Shown here: piece by piece, positions 11,050 through 21,914 of the stretch | Numbering within the stretch: the first letter of the stretch is position 1 | How the letters are laid out: every line of letters begins with the position of its first letter | Source of the DNA: Siphonodentalium dalli | Taxonomy: Eukaryota > Mollusca > Scaphopoda > Gadilida > Siphonodentaliidae | Length of the DNA: 64,000 bases | Reading direction: 5' to 3' | Assembly (NCBI GenBank): GCA_032622095.1 | Contig: CP136064.1 | Coordinates: forward strand, 176,962,247-177,026,246 | The notes under the pieces: model-generated | The model's database searches: none | Seen by the model: the letters and a program-made list of their open reading frames with translations, nothing else | What the model was told of the DNA's origin: nothing | Position numbers and translations under genes: made by a program

Positions 11050-12470
11050 ATTTTGAAGGGTGCATGTTATCAGGTAAATTTTTATATTTCAAATGATGAC
11101 AGGAATGCGGAAAGTTGAAGTACCTACGTAATACTGGCTATCCGAGTGAAGAGATATACATGTATATAAAAACCAAAATAGAAGATGACTGCTGGCGACA
11201 ATGTTTTCCAAAAAAATTCAAAGCATTCGATAGCTCCCATCTAGTTGTCAGCCCGAAGATCAATATAAAGTTTGGTGACTATCAGATGAGGGATCTGTCT
11301 GTACATTTGCTAAACAATTCAGTCATGCAAAAGAGGATCAAACAGTATGATACCAAATTGCTGCCTGTGGTAATGTTTTTTAACGAAATTCGGGAAAATT
11401 AGATTACTCTCACCCTGGTTATCCAGAAGATAATTGTGGAATCTGGTGACGATCGGACAAGGGGTGTCGTCTGTAGGATCAACCAAATTATTTAGCCATA
11501 AAAATAGTAAAATTCAAGATCACCGCTGGCAGTGATGTCTTCATAAGGACAGTTTGAGAACAAAATATGGCTCACATCTAGCGGTGACCCAACATATCCA
11601 CATGTGAAAAAGTTCTCCAATAAAAGCTGGCTGCAGGGTGCGCCAATTGATTCAAATTCAAAATTTAGCAGGGTGTACTGCTTGTGGCCACGTATTCCCC
11701 GCAAATTTTATAGACTGATGGACAAAACCACTGAATCCGTTGAATCAATATACATGTATACATGGATTAATTTATATGCATTGTTATACACAGTACTGGT
11801 ATATAAAGGTACTGAAAATAACAATATTACTAGTATACACAAAATAAACCATATATCATGGCTATGGGTTCTAATATCCGAATATGACAGCTGAGAACTT
11901 GGTGTGAATTGAAGAGTGGTGGTGTCTCAAGCATATCAAACCCTCCACGTTAGAAACATGCCATTAAATGTCATAAGTATAACCTAGCTTGAGGACAGAA
12001 GTTATCCATACAACCCCCCTTAATTCAACCAGGTCCTCGCGCGATGTATGGTCGATCACATGATGATCTAGGGGGATTAGAATTGTTGTATAAAAACAGC
12101 ACTGCATGTAAATATAAAATAAAATAGTGCTACATCTTATTACAGATTATTGCCATATATAATCAGTGACTATACAGACAGTCTGACAAAATAAAGTTTC
12201 AGTGACACTCTATCCGAAGAGCGGAATAATTCCATCTGTTACAGTCAATGGAGCAATTATGAATCTGGAAAGGTGAAATTTCTAAGTAATACTAGATATC
12301 GACATGACGCCATAACTTATAACGTAAATGCAATATGGCCGCTGGCGACCATTTTTTCCTATAAAATTAAACAAATATTTGATAGCTCTCATCTGATTGA
12401 TCAATATCAAGATAAATATGAAGTTTGGTGATGATCGGATGAGTGAAGTGGACTGTGATAAACGGTTTAG
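11050..12470. repeat. degenerate repeat region with two or three related modules
   Basis: Modules containing CTAAGTAATACT-type, GCTGGCGACNATTTTTTCC, GATAGCTCNCATCT and AAGTTTGGTGATNATCGGATGAG recur at about 11110-11330 and 12265-12455, with a more diverged segment at 11495-11640. No protein is recognised. This looks like an old dispersed repeat in several pieces. Confidence 0.5.
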
Positions 12471-12474
12471 TAAT

Positions 12475-12790
12475 GCTTAAAAAGATTCTTACCTTAATAT
12501 TGTTATGTTCACTTTATAAACTTCACTGAGTCATCTATGTCATGTATTGAGTTTGATATCTTTTGTTAACAGTTTATAAATCATGCATGTCTCATGTTTG
12601 TTATTTTAATTTATGTGTTTATTATCATTAAATAAAGTTGCATTCCTTAAAAAGATTCTTACCTCAATGTTTTTATGTTCACTTTATAAACTCCACTGAG
12701 TCATCTTTGTCATGTATTGAATTTGATATCTTTTGTTAACAGTTTATAAATTATGTATGTCTCGTGTTCGTTATTATATTATATACACTT
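12475..12790 (+). repeat. tandem pair of about 174-bp repeats
   Basis: TTAAAAAGATTCTTACCT, then TTATGTTCACTTTATAAACT, then TTTTGTTAACAGTTTATAAA, occur in the same order at 12475-12617 and 12649-12790. The join at about 12628-12645 reads ATTAAATAAAGTTGCATTCC, which resembles a transcript 3' end with an AATAAA signal. This suggests the 3' tails of a retroelement in tandem. Confidence 0.75.
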
Positions 12791-14055
12791 TATAGTGTGT
12801 TTCAGAACGAAAACAAAAATGAATAAAATCAACAAATTTGTAAATTTAAAAACAATTCAAACGTTGTTGTATTCCATGTCCCAGCCCGGACATATACACC
12901 AAATTTCAATAATATTCATTGATAAACAACGGACCAAACGCCATATAACACCCCGTATACATCTTTTATTCCGAGCTGGCCTTTTATTCCGAGTTGGTAC
13001 ACGTCGATTGGGGCGAATTAGCCCTGGGGCGAGTACGCCGATTCCGGCACCGTCTCTATTTGCAGCAGGTATACGTTTACGTTGGTTTACGCGGAATTTA
13101 ATTTACAAAGTTCCCCAATTGGTATCGTAAATAGAGCGACCTTATTTGACAGAGAATGCCTCTGTTATTGATTATCAAGTTGCTATACATTAAAAACGAC
13201 AAATTCACATGCTCGTTCAAGCGCAGTAGTCTATTTTCCCCATGTTAAAGGACATCCACAAATACTAAATAACGCTAACCTACTGCGAATGTTTGACACG
13301 ACAACTGTTAACATATTTGGGCTGAATTCATCTGACGCGGTATTATTCCTCAAAATAAACAACAAAACCATCGTTACTTGGAAATGTAGTTTGGGCTAAC
13401 ATTTACATAAATCCTCCACATCAATTATCCCGACACACACGTCAGATGAAAGGCAGCCATGAAGTAAACGGCCAAATTGGCCGAAACAAGCTAGCGGCCG
13501 TAGATTGCTTTCTTTGTCTCTGAACAACGCTACTGTGCAGACGTGTTCCATGGGTGTGAATGAGAGATGAGAACTCTAATAACTGAGGCGAGTATTCACT
13601 ATTTAGACGGATTATGTATATATAAATACGTTTGTTTTCGCATGTTCTGTAGATTAATGTTGTGGGAAGTAATGTAGCCATGCATGCAGGAGGGACCAAT
13701 GCGGGTAGGAGGGGGTGTTCGTGTGGCCGGGGGGGGGGTATTGATGGGGATATATTTGCTTGGGTTAGAACATGATCGCCACATTATTTCAGTTTTTAAA
13801 TTCCCTTTCTAATTATAAATTTTACCAAGGGTAAGTTAACACATATGTGAATATGAAATAAAGGTATTTCACAATTGATGTTGCACATTCATTCTTTCAT
13901 CAATTCGCAGCGTGATCGACACATGTCAAAATTTATTCTGAATACCACATCATTCATGAAATTGTAACAAAGATTACATATATTTGCGCATTAAATTTAG
14001 ACATAGCTTGCCTTGATCACTTATTTACTTTAAATCTTTTATTATACAGAGACGT
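12791..14055. other. unassigned stretch
   Basis: No recognisable protein or RNA gene. The only notable composition is a G-rich segment at 13700-13745 (GGGTAGGAGGGGGTG and a run of nine G). The short ORFs here show no motif I recognise. Confidence 0.35.
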
Positions 14056-15412
14056 CGGAATAAGGTTATTCTATCGCGTGAAAATGTGGTTTTGTAAGAG
14101 TGATTTCACCCTTAGCCAGATCACAAATAAAAGGCCGTACATAACAATTAAATATTTTGCTAAACAGGCTATTATATCGCGTAAAATGTGGAGTTAGAAG
14201 CGTGATTTCACCCTTGGCTATGTCACATATAAATTAATTGTACAATATATCCATGATGTAATCCCGTTTTGAAGTTTTAATCGCGTAAAATTGCAATTGT
14301 GGTCATGGAAGGTTGATATCATCCTTTGCCAGTATCACATATAAATTCATTGTACAATATATCCATGATGTAATCCCGTTTTGAAGTTTAATCGCGTAAA
14401 ATTGCAATTGTGGTCATGGAAGGTTGATATCATCCTTTCCAGTATCACATATAAATTCATTGTACAATATATCCATGATGTAATCCCGTTTTGAAGTTTT
14501 ATCGCGTAAAATTGTGGTCATGGAAGGGTGATATCAGTGTCACCCTTTGCCATATCACATATACATCCATTGTACAGTAAGTCCATGATGCAATCCCGTT
14601 TTGAAGTTTGAATCACGTAAAATTGCAATTGTGGTCATGGAAGGTTGATATCATCCTTTGCCAGTATCACATATAAATTCATTGTACAATATATCCATGA
14701 TGTAATCCCCTTTTGAAGTTATAATCGTGTAAAATTGTGATCATGGAAGGGTGATATCACCCTTTGCCATTTCACATATAAATTCATTGTACAATATATC
14801 CATGATGTAATCCCGTTTTGAAGTTATAATCGCGTAAAATTGTGATCATGGAAGGGTGATATCACCCTTTGCCATTTCACATATAAATTCATTGTACAAT
14901 ATATCCATGATGTAATCCCGTTTTGAAGTTTTAATCGCGTAAAATTGTGGTCATGGAAGGGTGATATCAGTGTCACCCTTTGCCATATCACATATAAATC
15001 CATTGTACAGTAGTTCCATGATGCAATCCCGTTTTGAAGTTTGAATCGCGTAAAATTGCAATTGTGGTCATGGAAGGGTGATATCATCCTTTGCCAGTAT
15101 CACATATATATTCACTGTATAATATATCCACGATGTAATCCCGTCTTGAAGTTAGAATCGGGTAAAATTGTGGTCATGGAAGGGTGATATCACCCTTTGC
15201 CATATCACATATAAATCCATTGTACAGTAAGTCCATGATGTAATCCCGTTTTGAAGTTTGAATCGAGTAAAATTGTGGTGACGGAAGGGTGATTTCACGC
15301 TTTGCCATATCGCATATAAATTCAGTGTACAATAAATCCATGATGTAACACAATTTTGAAGTTTGAATCCCGTAAAATTGTGGTCCTTGAAGGGCGATAT
15401 AACTCTTTAGCA
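14056..15412. repeat. satellite array of about 108-bp units with GGGTGATATCACCC palindrome
   Basis: About 11 well-conserved units plus two decayed ones at the left end. The landmark TGTACAATATATCCATGATG recurs near 14245, 14352, 14460, 14571, 14682, 14789, 14897, 15005, 15116, 15224 and 15329. The period is therefore 105-112 bp. Each unit also has TAATCCCGTTTTGAAGTT, ATCGCGTAAAATTG, GTGGTCATGGAAGG and usually GGGTGATATCACCC, a perfect 14-bp palindrome. Some units carry an extra AATTGCA or GTGTCACCC. ORFs here merely translate the repeat. Confidence 0.92.
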
Positions 15413-15986
15413 GAAAACAAAAATTCTTATTTTAGTTTTAATATTTTATTGTTTATACTTATTTTCGATGCGATCACTTAATTATTTTATTTTTATTCTT
15501 TATTGCGAAAATTGACGACGACTACGAAAATTGACGATGGCAAGATACAACTATGACACAAAGTGCCATGTCCAAGTAGTTCATGTTATATTTGTGACTG
15601 GTATAACCAACAATAGGGCAGCATTTTGTTGGCAAATTACTACACATGGAGATACCAGAATCAGGGCGACACATGTGTATATGTATAGTTAGATATACAC
15701 ATCAGTGTCGCCATATATGCTGGTTACAAGCCAAATGTCACCCTAAAGTAGATTTCACAAATATATATATGGATATATATGCGCAGTTAACTCGAAAAAT
15801 GTTGTTCGCCGTTCAGAATACAGGTGTCAGAGAACAAAGACAACTGAAATATTTTATTTCCATATGTTTCTTAAATATATATGCAGCATTCTATACATTT
15901 CTCTACCCACCACAACCAGTACTCTTACCCATTGCAGAGGACCGGTTCACAGGTGGTGCGAATATAGGGCAGAAATATATATATAT

Positions 15987-15987
<1 letters not shown>
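15413..15987. other. unassigned stretch before a TA microsatellite
   Basis: No gene recognised. The open frame running into the TA repeat is a composition artefact, because its C-terminus is a (YI)n translation of the microsatellite. Confidence 0.35.

Positions 15988-16036
<49 letters not shown>
15976..16036. repeat. (TA)n microsatellite
   Basis: About 24 TA units, interrupted once by TGGA. They immediately precede the head of the first element in the 16-19 kb array, as if that element had entered a TA-rich site. Confidence 0.92.
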
Positions 16037-16038
<2 letters not shown>

Positions 16039-16828
16039 TAGAAGGTGACCCGACTTCGTCCGGGCTTTGACCTTGAATTGACCATTTTGAAGGTCAAGAT
16101 CAGGTGGGGTCAAACACCAACACCCCAAAAATGGTGGAAATCGGCCCAGCGGATACCGGGAAATCGGCCCAGCGGATACCGAGATACCCTATGCATCAAA
16201 TTTCGTCCGTAAAAATCCGCCAGTTTAACCCGATTTGATTTCCACTCAAGTATATAAACGCGCCTCATATACACACGCTCATTAATTATCAAGTTTCAAC
16301 GTAAAGATAAATTACCATCGGTGCCCGAGATATCGCCAAGACGTCTAAAACAGTCAAATGCATCGGCCGGTTAAGCGTTAACGTGATCTAACGTTATGAC
16401 CTCTAACGACGTCATAGAAGTTACGCATTGTTTTTATCCTGATGGAAGATAGTACCACTTCTTCTTGATAATTGAGGCAGATAACTAAAACGGATACATA
16501 CGCATTATATATCGTTGGAAAGAGGAAACACGAAAGATTCTCACAGTGTCATTATTATGACTGGCATTTTATTATTCGCGCTGTTTCGAATCGATTTGTA
16601 AGCACCGAACTCAAATGAAAGTCCCGTAACACAGCGTAAAAACAGATTTGACCTCGGCACGTGAAAAGTTGACCTCGGATCTGAAAATCAACAGGCCTGT
16701 GTTACTCCTGGCCCGAAAATACCCCCACATACCAAGTTTCATCGAAATCGGGTTGGCCGTTTTCGAGTTCATCGATTACACACAAACAAACAAACAAACA
16801 AACAAACAGATCTTCCAAAATATATAAT
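16037..16828 (+). repeat. GACCTTGAATTG element, array copy 1
   Basis: Head CTAGAAGGTGACCCGACTTC, body with TTTGACCTTGAATTGACC and AAGGTCAAGATCAGG, then a middle that differs from copies 2 and 3. The tail is CATCGAAATCGGGT, CGTTTTCGAGTTCATCG, an (ACAA)n tract and AGATCTTCCAAAATATATAA. It is non-coding. The 3' microsatellite and A/T end fit an RTE-type LINE/SINE tail. Head-to-tail arrays also occur in Helitron-like families. I cannot decide between these. Confidence 0.75.
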
Positions 16829-17590
16829 AGACTAGAATGTGACCCGACTTCGTCCGGGCTTTGACCTTGAATTGTCCATTTTGAAGGTCAAGGTCAAGTG
16901 GGGTCACGATTTGACCAGTCAAAAACACTGCCCGGACAAAAGTACCCGACAAACGTGCCCGTCGAAATCCATCCGGTTTTACACGATTTGACCTTGAATT
17001 GATTATTTTGAAGGTCAAGGTCAGGTCGGAGTCCGGCTTTGACCTTGAATTGTCAATTTTGAAGGTCAATGTCAAGTGGGGTCCAAAACACTACCCGGAC
17101 AAATGTACCCGACAAACGTGCCCGTCGAAATCCATCCGGTTTTACCCGATTTGACCTTGAATTGATCATTTTGAAGGTCAGGTCGGTGTCACGACTCGAC
17201 CCGTCCAAAACAATCAGTGGACAAAAGTAACCCCACGTATCAAATGTCGTCGAAATCCCATCAAAATTGGCGATTTGACCTTGAAGTTACTTGATTTCAA
17301 GGTCAAGGTCACGTCGCACGGGCAAATTAATATGCTTATGAGACTCCCCATACGAAAGGACCCCCACATACCAAGTTTCATCGAAATCACGTGATATTCG
17401 GGCGTTTGACCTTGAAATGACCCGATTTCAAGGTCAATGTCACGCGCACGGGCAAATTAATAGGCCTATGTCACTCCCCGGCCGAACGTACCTCCACATA
17501 CCAAGTTTCATCGAAATCGGCTCGGTCGTTTTCGAGTTCATCGCGAACACACACACAGACAGACAGATAGATCTTCCAAAATATATAATA
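16829..17590 (+). repeat. GACCTTGAATTG element, array copy 2
   Basis: Same head (CTAGAATGTGACCCGACTTC) and tail (CACACACAGACAGACAGATAGATCTTCC in parts, then AAAATATATAATA) as its neighbours. The body carries repeated blocks of GACCTTGAATTG, AAGGTCAAGGTCA and CAAAAGTACCCGACAAACG. The TCAAGGTCA words match the extended nuclear-receptor half-site used by ERR and FTZ-F1/SF-1 proteins. That is a sequence match, not evidence of function. Confidence 0.8.
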
Positions 17591-18335
17591 GACCAGAAGG
17601 TGACCCGACTTCGTCCGGGCTTTGACCTTGAATTGTCCATTTTGAATGTCAAGGTCAACTGGGGTCACGATTTGACCAGTCCAAAACACTACCCAGACAA
17701 AAGTACCAGACAAACGTGCCCGTCGAAATACATCCGGTTTACCCGATTTGACCTTGAATTGATCATTTTGAAGGTCAAGGTCAGGTCGGGTCACGATATG
17801 ACCCGTCCAAAACAATCAGTGGACAAAAGTAACCCCACGTATCAAATTTCGTCGAAATCCCATCAAAATTGGCGATTTGACCTTGAACTTACCCGATTTC
17901 AAGGTCAAGGTCACGTCTCACGGGCAAATGAATATGCTTATGAGACTCCCCATACGAAAGGACCCCCACATACCAAGTTTCATCGAAATCCCGTGATATT
18001 CGGGCGTTTGACCTTGAAATGACCCGATTTCAAGATCAAGATCACGTCGCACGGGCAAATTAATAGGCGTATGTCACTCCCCGGCCGAACGCACCCCCAC
18101 ATGCCAAGTTTCATCGAAATCCCGTGATATTCGGGCGTTTGACCTTGAAATGACCCGATTTTAAGGTCAAGGTCACGTCGCACGGACAAATTAATAGGCG
18201 CATGCCACCCCGCGGCCGAAAATACCCCCACGTACCAAGTTTCATCGAAATCGGGTCTGCCGTTTTCGAGTTCATCGCGAACACACACACAGACACACAG
18301 ACACACAGACAGATCTTCCAAAATATATAATATAC
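17591..18335 (+). repeat. GACCTTGAATTG element, array copy 3
   Basis: Starts CCAGAAGGTGACCCGACTTC and ends CACACAGACAGATCTTCC plus AAAATATATAATA. Compared with copy 2 it has an extra body repeat: the block from CGTGATATTCGGGCGTTTGA to the following GTCACTCCCCGG occurs twice. This indicates unequal crossover or slippage inside the element. It is non-coding. ORFs here read through the repeats only. Confidence 0.8.
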
Positions 18336-18838
18336 TAGCCGATGAGCCCGAAGTTGTCCGGGCTATTCAAAAACCAAATTTCAAGTCGATAGCTCCACCC
18401 GTTTCCGAGATCTTGTCTGCGCATGCGCGAATCTGGCGTCGCACGGGCTCGGCGACCCGATGAAATTCGTATCCGGGGCAAGATACATTCACATACCAAA
18501 TTTCAAGTCGACAGCTCCACCCGTTTCCGAGATCTCGTCTGCGCATGCTCGAAGCTGGCGTCGCACGGGCTCGGCGACCCGATAAAATTCGTACTCGGGG
18601 CAAGATACATTCACATACCAAATTTCAAGTCGATAGCTCCACCCGTTTCCGAGATCTCTTCTGCGCATGCGCTGCACGGGCGTCGCACGGGCTCGCCAAT
18701 ACGACAACGACCACCGCCTGGTCAAACTACACACACTTACCAAGTTTCGTCCCGATCGGTCGAGAATCGTAGATTTGTATTAATGACAGACAGACAGACA
18801 AACAGCCAGACAGACAGAGGTCTTCAAAATATATATGA
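18336..18838 (+). repeat. second family with about 124-bp internal repeats, copy 1
   Basis: Head CTAGCCGATGAGCCCGAAGT, then about three internal repeats of 123-124 bp. Each contains ACCAAATTTCAAGTCGATAG, CACCCGTTTCCGAGATCT and CTGCGCATGCGC. The tail is a GACAGACAGACAAACAG tract and GAGGTCTTCAAAATATATAT. GC content is visibly higher than the surroundings. The layout parallels the neighbouring family, but the body sequence differs. Confidence 0.8.
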
Positions 18839-19230
18839 GATAGCCGATGAGCCCGACGTTGTCCGGGCTATTCAAAAACCAAATTTCAAGTCGATAGCTC
18901 GACCCGTTTTCGAGATCTGGTCTGCGCATGCGCAAAGCTGGCGTCGCACGGGCTCGGCGACCCGATAAAATTCGTATCCGGGGCAAGATACATTCACATA
19001 CCAAATTTCAAGTCGATAGCTCCACCCGTTTCCGAGATCTCGTCTGCGCATGCGCGAAGCGGGCGCCGCACGGGCTCGCCAATGCGACAACGTCCACCGC
19101 CTGGTCAAACTACACACACGTACCAAGTTTGGTCCCGATCGGTCGAGAATCGTAGATTTGTATAAATGACAAACATACAGACAAACATACAGACATACAG
19201 ACAAACAGACAGAGGTCTTCAAAATATATA
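18839..19230 (+). repeat. second family with about 124-bp internal repeats, copy 2
   Basis: Head AGCCGATGAGCCCGACGTTG and tail GACAGAGGTCTTCAAAATATATATGAGA match copy 1, but there are only two internal repeats. It follows copy 1 directly, so the two form a head-to-tail pair. It is non-coding. Confidence 0.8.
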
Positions 19231-19465
19231 TGAGATATACCGGGTATAAAGGTGCATAAACCGGCGTTTATACCAGAATAAATTTAGCTTCATATATTTA
19301 TGCAGGTTTATTCAGTGAATAAATTTGAGTTTATAACCAGAATAAATGTTGCTACATATATTTATGCACCTTTATTCAGTGAATAAATTTCTGATTTATC
19401 CAGATTTATGCACAATTTTCCGGAATTTATGCAATGAATAAATTCCAGTTTTCATGTAGTGTTAT
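19231..19465. repeat. AT-rich element with TTTATGCA and TGAATAAATT repeats
   Basis: Three related modules each contain TTTATGCA, TTTATTCAGTGAATAAATT and CCAGAATAAAT. The right end CATGTAGTGTTATATAG resembles the reverse complement of the segment near 8786-8805. It is probably a non-autonomous element related to the repeat at 8771-9066. Confidence 0.55.
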
Positions 19466-20449
19466 ATAGCGTATACGTTCTTTGGTTTCCACCACATGGA
19501 GCCGGCCACTGGGAAACACATTCTAGAGGATTAGTTTTAAGAGATATTTTCCAAATAAATAATCTGATCTGCAGTGGATTTTTTGTCTCATTTGAATTGC
19601 ATGATCGTCATAACTTTACCCCAGTCGTTTCGTTTTTGTGTAGCCTCGTTGGAATACCGGGACGGACGTACGTCCGGGCCCTATTAATTATATAAATGGT
19701 CCAGCTGTCTGTCGATAACCGTAGTAGATAATAATATACATGTATATGGATATTGTTAATTGTAACCATATACATGTAATTGGGCGTACTAACTATAGTA
19801 TATTGCCACGGGACAGTTGTCCTCGTGTTCTTATTTTATACTATATACCATTTATTCGGACAAATATGGCGCCGAATCAAATTCATGTTGAAAAGCAAAC
19901 TTAGTACATGTATGCAACATATGCACGGCTAGGCCGCGCCCAGCTGGTCATCCTTAAAAAATTTATGACGGCTTCACATGTTCGTAACGTTTAGACAACC
20001 AAGCAATAAAAGGGTTAAATGGTTTGATAATGTGACTGATTCAGAGATCGTATGAGTCTGGGACGACGCATGTTTATACTGTCAGACTGGTACTCTTGTA
20101 AACTGACAAGATGAATTAGGCATGACACGTTAGCACTGATTACTGTATAATTATATAGGTTTGCAGATAATGTGAACCTGCAGATTATGGGGAAGACAAG
20201 AGAAAATAAATCCAATCAAAGATTGGAAAGCGAGTTTCTAATGGAAATTATATACGATGTGACCAAAATTAGTTAATGATAGATTTTAAAAGAACCACCA
20301 GCGGACGCGTAATGCAAAATTGCGATATATATAGGCATATAGGCATCATAAATCGAAAGACATTAAAAGAAAAAAACTTGATGTACACACATATCTGAAC
20401 TAATTTTGACATTATGTTGAGCGTATTTTTTAGACTAATATCGTTCATT
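19466..20449. other. unassigned stretch
   Basis: No protein, RNA gene or clear repeat was recognised. A short inverted pair ATATACATGTATATGGATAT / ACCATATACATGTAAT lies near 19735-19780. Confidence 0.35.
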
Positions 20450-20715
20450 AACCCTTCCATGACTGGAGCTTCCTGAAATTTTGCGAAAACCCTGTGCCAA
20501 TGCATTCTCATATATACGAGTCTCCCATCCTCGCATATATAAGAGAATACATTGACCTAACACTATTTGTCTTGGTCGTGTAAGCCAGTCCATTCTCCTA
20601 TATATTCTAGGCTCACTATATATGGGAGACTAGTTTATATAAGTGAATGTACTGGCACAGTATATTTAATGCTGCAGCAGCGCAGCTCCCGTCACGAAAG
20701 GGTTAAAGGCACGGA
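20450..20715 (+). repeat. dispersed repeat, copy 2 (first copy at 3110)
   Basis: It contains CTTCCATGACTGGAGCTTC, CCCTGTGCCAATGCATTCTC and CGCATATATAAGAGAATACA in the same order as the copy at 3110-3250. An added right half with ATTCTCCTATATATTCTAGG and TATATGGGAGACTAGTTTAT makes the element partly self-complementary. It ends near GTCACGAAAGGGTTAA. Confidence 0.55.
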
Positions 20716-20857
20716 TGGGTTTATAATTATAGGTTATAATTTAGAAATAACAGTTACCAAATTATGAGAATGTCTCCAAGAATATACTAATAGTATATTA
20801 TAATGATGTTATGAATGCGATATTATCCACTATAAACACACTTTGTGTGAGCCGAAC

Positions 20858-21103
20858 GTTTATTAAATACAGCAAGTAAATAATGAGCGATAAGTAAAAC
20901 ACTCGACACCGTGGAGATTTTTAAGGAGAGTGAATCATGGTGACCCATTCAACACCGACATCTCGAATAGAAAACGCTATACCGGTATGTTGTAAACAAC
21001 TTGGTGGCATTTCTATATAACAACAGTTCACTTAGTTTGGTCTCCCCGGTGTTGAGTGTTTTTCTTATCGCATACTCTTTACATACTGTTTGTTTACATA
21101 ACA
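20858..21103. mobile_element. foldback/MITE-like element, about 245 bp
   Basis: The left arm (20858-20920, with GCGATAAGTAAAACACTCGA and CACCGTGGAGA) is the imperfect reverse complement of the right arm (21037-21103, with TCTCCCCGGTGTTGAGTG and TTTTCTTATCGC). Arms are about 60 bp. There is no ORF. A target-site duplication was not resolved. Confidence 0.65.
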
Positions 21104-21197
21104 TGGCGTTTGTATACATAACAATATATACAGTACTAACATGACAATAACATGCAATTTACGCGAAATTTATGATAGCCCAGATTTTCGCCCATGT

Positions 21198-21274
21198 CGT
21201 GGCTCAAACCCAGGCCAACCTCGTCGCCCAGACTGCGATCGTATCCACGACCCAACCACCTCAGCTACAGGCAT
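21198..21274 (-). repeat. tRNA-like head of a putative SINE
   Basis: On the minus strand the segment begins GCCTGTAGCTGAGGTGGTTG, which contains a good RNA polymerase III A box (TAGCTGAGGTGG). About 50 bp downstream is a B-box-like GGGTTTGAGCC. The spacing fits a tRNA. The T-stem bases on either side of the B box do not pair well and no acceptor stem closes it, so it is not a functional tRNA. It fits a decayed tRNA-derived SINE. Confidence 0.55.
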
Positions 21275-21429
21275 ATCCTTAAAAAGGAAGCCATTTCGCC
21301 GATCGATGGAAAGCATATCAGTCTGAACATGGGTTCGGAGCCTGTATACCGGTATTTCGTGTGTTATCGACATGTGTCATTCCTATACTGCCAAATTACG
21401 CTTACATGTATAATTTTCGAAGTTTAGCC

Positions 21430-21540
21430 ATTTCTTTACTAAATACTCATTGATGAGTAGTTCCCTTTGGAAATGTTCAGATAATAAGTTCAACAAACGA
21501 CCATAGGTTGTTGAACTTATTATCTGAACATTTACTGCCA
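21430..21540. mobile_element. small palindromic MITE, near-complete copy
   Basis: The left half (CTCATTGATGAGTAGTTCCC, GGAAATGTTCAGATAATAAG, TTCAACAAACGACC) is mirrored by TTGTTGAACTTATTATCTGA and ACATTTACTGCC. Copies or halves occur near 3003, 26890, 33735 and 38150. It has no coding capacity. Confidence 0.75.
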
Positions 21541-21545
21541 ACGAA

Positions 21546-21914
21546 TCAGTGAAGCTGAAGGGGCCACTCTCACCAAAAAAGTGCTGAAGGATACACATGT
21601 TTTGAAAAGGTTCTCAAGGGAACACAGGGTTTGTGATCGGCACTAACGCAGTTTACTTCAACTATGTTCCTGAAAGTCTGGCACACATCAGCAGTTTGTT
21701 TTCAGTTAACTTTAATTTGTATTGGACAGTAAAAAAAATTCTCTTACAGAAATCATGGCAGACACGAAAATTAAACGTCATTTAGAACAATATTTCAAAA
21801 CCTGTGTATCCTTCAGCACATTATCAAAACCTGTGTACCCGTCAGCACATTTTCAAAACCTGTGTACCCTTCAGCAATTGTTTTGGTGAGAGTGACCCCT
21901 TCAGCATCAGTGAA
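21546..21914. mobile_element. TIR element, about 370 bp
   Basis: The left end GCTGAAGGGGCCACTCTCAC, then CAAAAAAGTGCTGAAGGATA and CACATGTTTTGAAAAGG, is the inverted counterpart of the right end. The right end has TTTTCAAAACCTGTGTACCC, TTCAGCA, TTTTGGTGAGAGTGACCCC and TTCAGCATC. The right arm contains three short tandem copies of AAAACCTGTGTANCC-TCAGCA. No ORF is seen. It sits against the MITE at 21430-21540. Confidence 0.65.

Noticed and set aside
14824-15087. 87-codon frame on the minus strand
   Set aside because: It translates the 108-bp satellite. Repeated HDHNFTR peptides reflect the DNA repeat.
17417-18621. Several frames of 80-200 codons in the element array
   Set aside because: All repeat the same peptide words (FDLELT, HTKFQVDSS) in step with the DNA repeats and occur on both strands.
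21198-21274. Functional tRNA gene
   Set aside because: A and B boxes are present, but the T-stem and acceptor stem do not pair, so a SINE relic fits better.
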